From Hyalella azteca (Eukaryota > Arthropoda > Malacostraca > Amphipoda > Hyalellidae), in contig NW_025943907.1 of assembly GCF_000764305.2 (NCBI RefSeq), positions 186,001-250,000 of the forward strand: a stretch of 64,000 nt of DNA. The letters are read 5' to 3'. The position numbers were made by a program, and so were the translations under genes. The notes below the pieces were generated by a model, which saw only the letters and a program-made list of their open reading frames with translations, searched no databases and was not told the DNA's origin. Below, piece by piece: positions 62,118-64,000 of the stretch; position 1 is the stretch's first letter; each line of letters opens with the position of its first letter.

Positions 62118-64000
62118 CTGTGTAAGAAACAAATCAGGATATGAAAATTGTATAAATATATGTTATTATTTCTTATATATTATTAATATGAGAATCATAG
62201 TTAGAAATAGAAATTTCTGTTAATTCTTAATTTCGTGTAAGAGAAAGTTATATATCCCGCTATCCCGAATCCGACTAGAAGACATTTTACGTCTTTTGAA
62301 TTCAATTGATATTTAAATAAATTTAAAAATAAAGTTCTAATTTTTTATTCGAAATTTGTGATTTTGGTCATAAGTAGACGAAAAGGATTCATTAATGTTA
62401 GTAAAAGGCACGAAATAAAAGCCTCCGAAACAGCGCCAGATAAACCTGGTGGAATAGAGTTACATAAAATTTACAGACATCTTACTGGTAATATAGATAA
62501 TTTCTATCAAACTACATCACTATATCCTGCATTGTATGTTGGGTTAACTTGATCTCTAATGATCGAAAGGATTAATGTGAAAAATAATCTCGCGCTAAAG
62601 TTAGCCGTCACAAATAAGCGATATTTAATCACCGGATTTCATGTCACCAATGTAATAATTTTTATAGCGACATAAAAAAACAAACAAAAGCGCCATTACA
62701 AAGCCTTGCAATTAAAGTCAGGCCACCGACTGCAGGCCTCAGCTCCCTTCAGATTAACAGAAAACGGGGGCTCCGAGAACAACTTTTGAGGTAGACTGTG
62801 TTAATAGAGTCACAGATTTCGAACAATTATGGAAAATCAGGAGTTGGCCTTTAATTATGAAACATTAATTTTGCACATTTCTTGTTTGACTTTAACAAAA
62901 CAAAGGCCGTGGTGCCTTTTCTTTCGTCACAAATGTGGCATTATAGGACAAATTAAAAGTATTAATTCATTTTCTCATATTCTTTAACCATTCAAACTCG
63001 CCAGGAAAATAACTTATGTTTCTATTTATAAGCTTACACACGAAATTGATCTGAAATGCCACGGAAACATTAAAAACAATAATCAGATTCATCAACAACA
63101 ACAACTGAAAAAATATTCCTGAATTTTGTAAGTCAATCAGATAAGGATATTCATGGATTACTCATGGAGAAATGGATAAATCACGGCATTCGTGGATTTT
63201 TTTGGATGCAGTCCAGAGACTTTTTGCGCTTGAGAAGAAATTAAAAACAGCCTACAACGATGAAGAACCACACAACCTAACAACAAGAAGTGTGGAAGAT
63301 GAGAAAATGCAGCGTAAATTGATAAAAAGGAAAATTTTCGGTTAGAGTAACGTAGTTAAAAAATTAAATTTCATCAAATCAAATCATATATTTTCAAGAA
63401 ATGCATGATTCTAGAAACATATTGATATTTTCTGACAAGTACTCGTAGTAATGCGAGGGATATGCAGATCAGTGAGAGGAAAATTCAATAGATTTAAACT
63501 ATTAAATGTCCCATGTGGAGAAAACTAAGAACATTTAGAAGGAAGAATGTTTTGAACGGCATGATGATAGACTGATTCATCGAACTTGTATAAATACAAT
63601 CGATAATACTTTAAATTAATTAAAAAATTTCAGTGCGTGCAAATCACGCTTGTTTAACATTTTTCTGAAAACTTGATACATTTTTAGAAATACAATCATC
63701 GATACTGTAAGTAAATTAGAAAAGCTCAAAGCGTAAAATTTACGCAAGTAAAATAAATTTTTTTGGGAAACTCGTCAACATTTCCCGATGTGAAGTGGAG
63801 ACGCTTGTGGGATGACGGGCTGAGGTCAGGCCATTTGATGACCGGCAGGAGCAGTGAAGCGTAAGCAATCAATCGCACATTGCGAGCAGCTGCCTGGCCT
63901 AAAAAAGTTCATCGGTGGAGGCCGACATTTTTGGTTTGTTCAGACGCAGGTGGCAGAATTCGACGGCGTGGTAATCAGATCCAGACTCCCGCGGTGGCGT
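62118..64000 (-). other. Musashi/Rbp6 intron sequence running off the window
   Basis: Upstream of the RRM2 exon there is 1.9 kb of A/T-rich sequence to the window edge. I looked for the first half of RRM2 (an RNP2 like IFVGG, and a KKYFEQFG-type helix) on the minus strand and did not find it. The last 230 bases (63770-64000) are G/C-richer and might contain an exon or regulatory block, but no frame there reads as a known domain. Confidence 0.6.

Noticed and set aside
63900..63990. Upstream RRM exon from a forward-strand KFIGG-like reading
   Set aside because: It is on the wrong strand for the gene, and the residues after KFIGG do not follow any RRM pattern.

Overview
The window is eukaryotic: about two-thirds A/T, large introns with GT..AG boundaries, many unrelated tandem repeats, and pieces of a Penelope-like element, a LINE and tRNA-like SINE heads. 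The one gene I can identify is a Musashi-family RNA-binding protein, closest in remembered sequence to arthropod Rbp6. Its mix of Rbp6-like motifs and minisatellite-rich surroundings suggests an arthropod, perhaps a crustacean. That assignment is inferred by eye, because no search could be run. Two single N bases (7616, 14385) mark it as a draft assembly.

Right part, about 40.9-62.1 kb, minus strand: the 3' portion of the Musashi-family gene. Seven coding blocks were identified (62117-62035, 61326-61242 with a read-through extension to 60874, 52789-52709 with a read-through extension to 52587, 44339-44155, 43568-43373, 41383-41324, 41159-40918). Each has plausible splice signals, and all six junctions are phase-compatible (0, 1, 1, 0, 1, 1), giving one continuous reading of about 310 residues. 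They encode the second half of RRM2 followed by the long low-complexity C-terminal region (Gly/Tyr/Phe-rich, Pro/Thr-rich, poly-Ala, Ser/Pro-rich). RRM1, the start of RRM2 and the promoter lie beyond 64 kb. The read-through extensions imply alternative C-termini. The last exon runs straight into an 86-bp tandem repeat exactly where the conserved Musashi tail is expected.

Left part, about 1-40.7 kb: no convincing host gene. It holds a patchwork of minisatellites with units from 12 to 49 bp, a 629-bp near-perfect tandem duplication (4171-5428), a 208-bp tandem duplication (8806-9221), a roughly 570-bp imperfect palindrome (27081-27652), a GIY-YIG fragment of a Penelope-like element between 58-bp inverted repeats with a hammerhead-ribozyme-like core at its edge (3141-3707), and a 5'-truncated LINE tail (about 8040-8566). 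Most long open frames here are by-products of repeats whose unit length is a multiple of three, so they are not called as genes.

I found no rRNA, intact tRNA, CRISPR or bacterial-type features. The best candidates for something undescribed are the repeat-captured C-terminus of the Musashi-family protein, the palindrome, and the Penelope fragment with its ribozyme-like motif.
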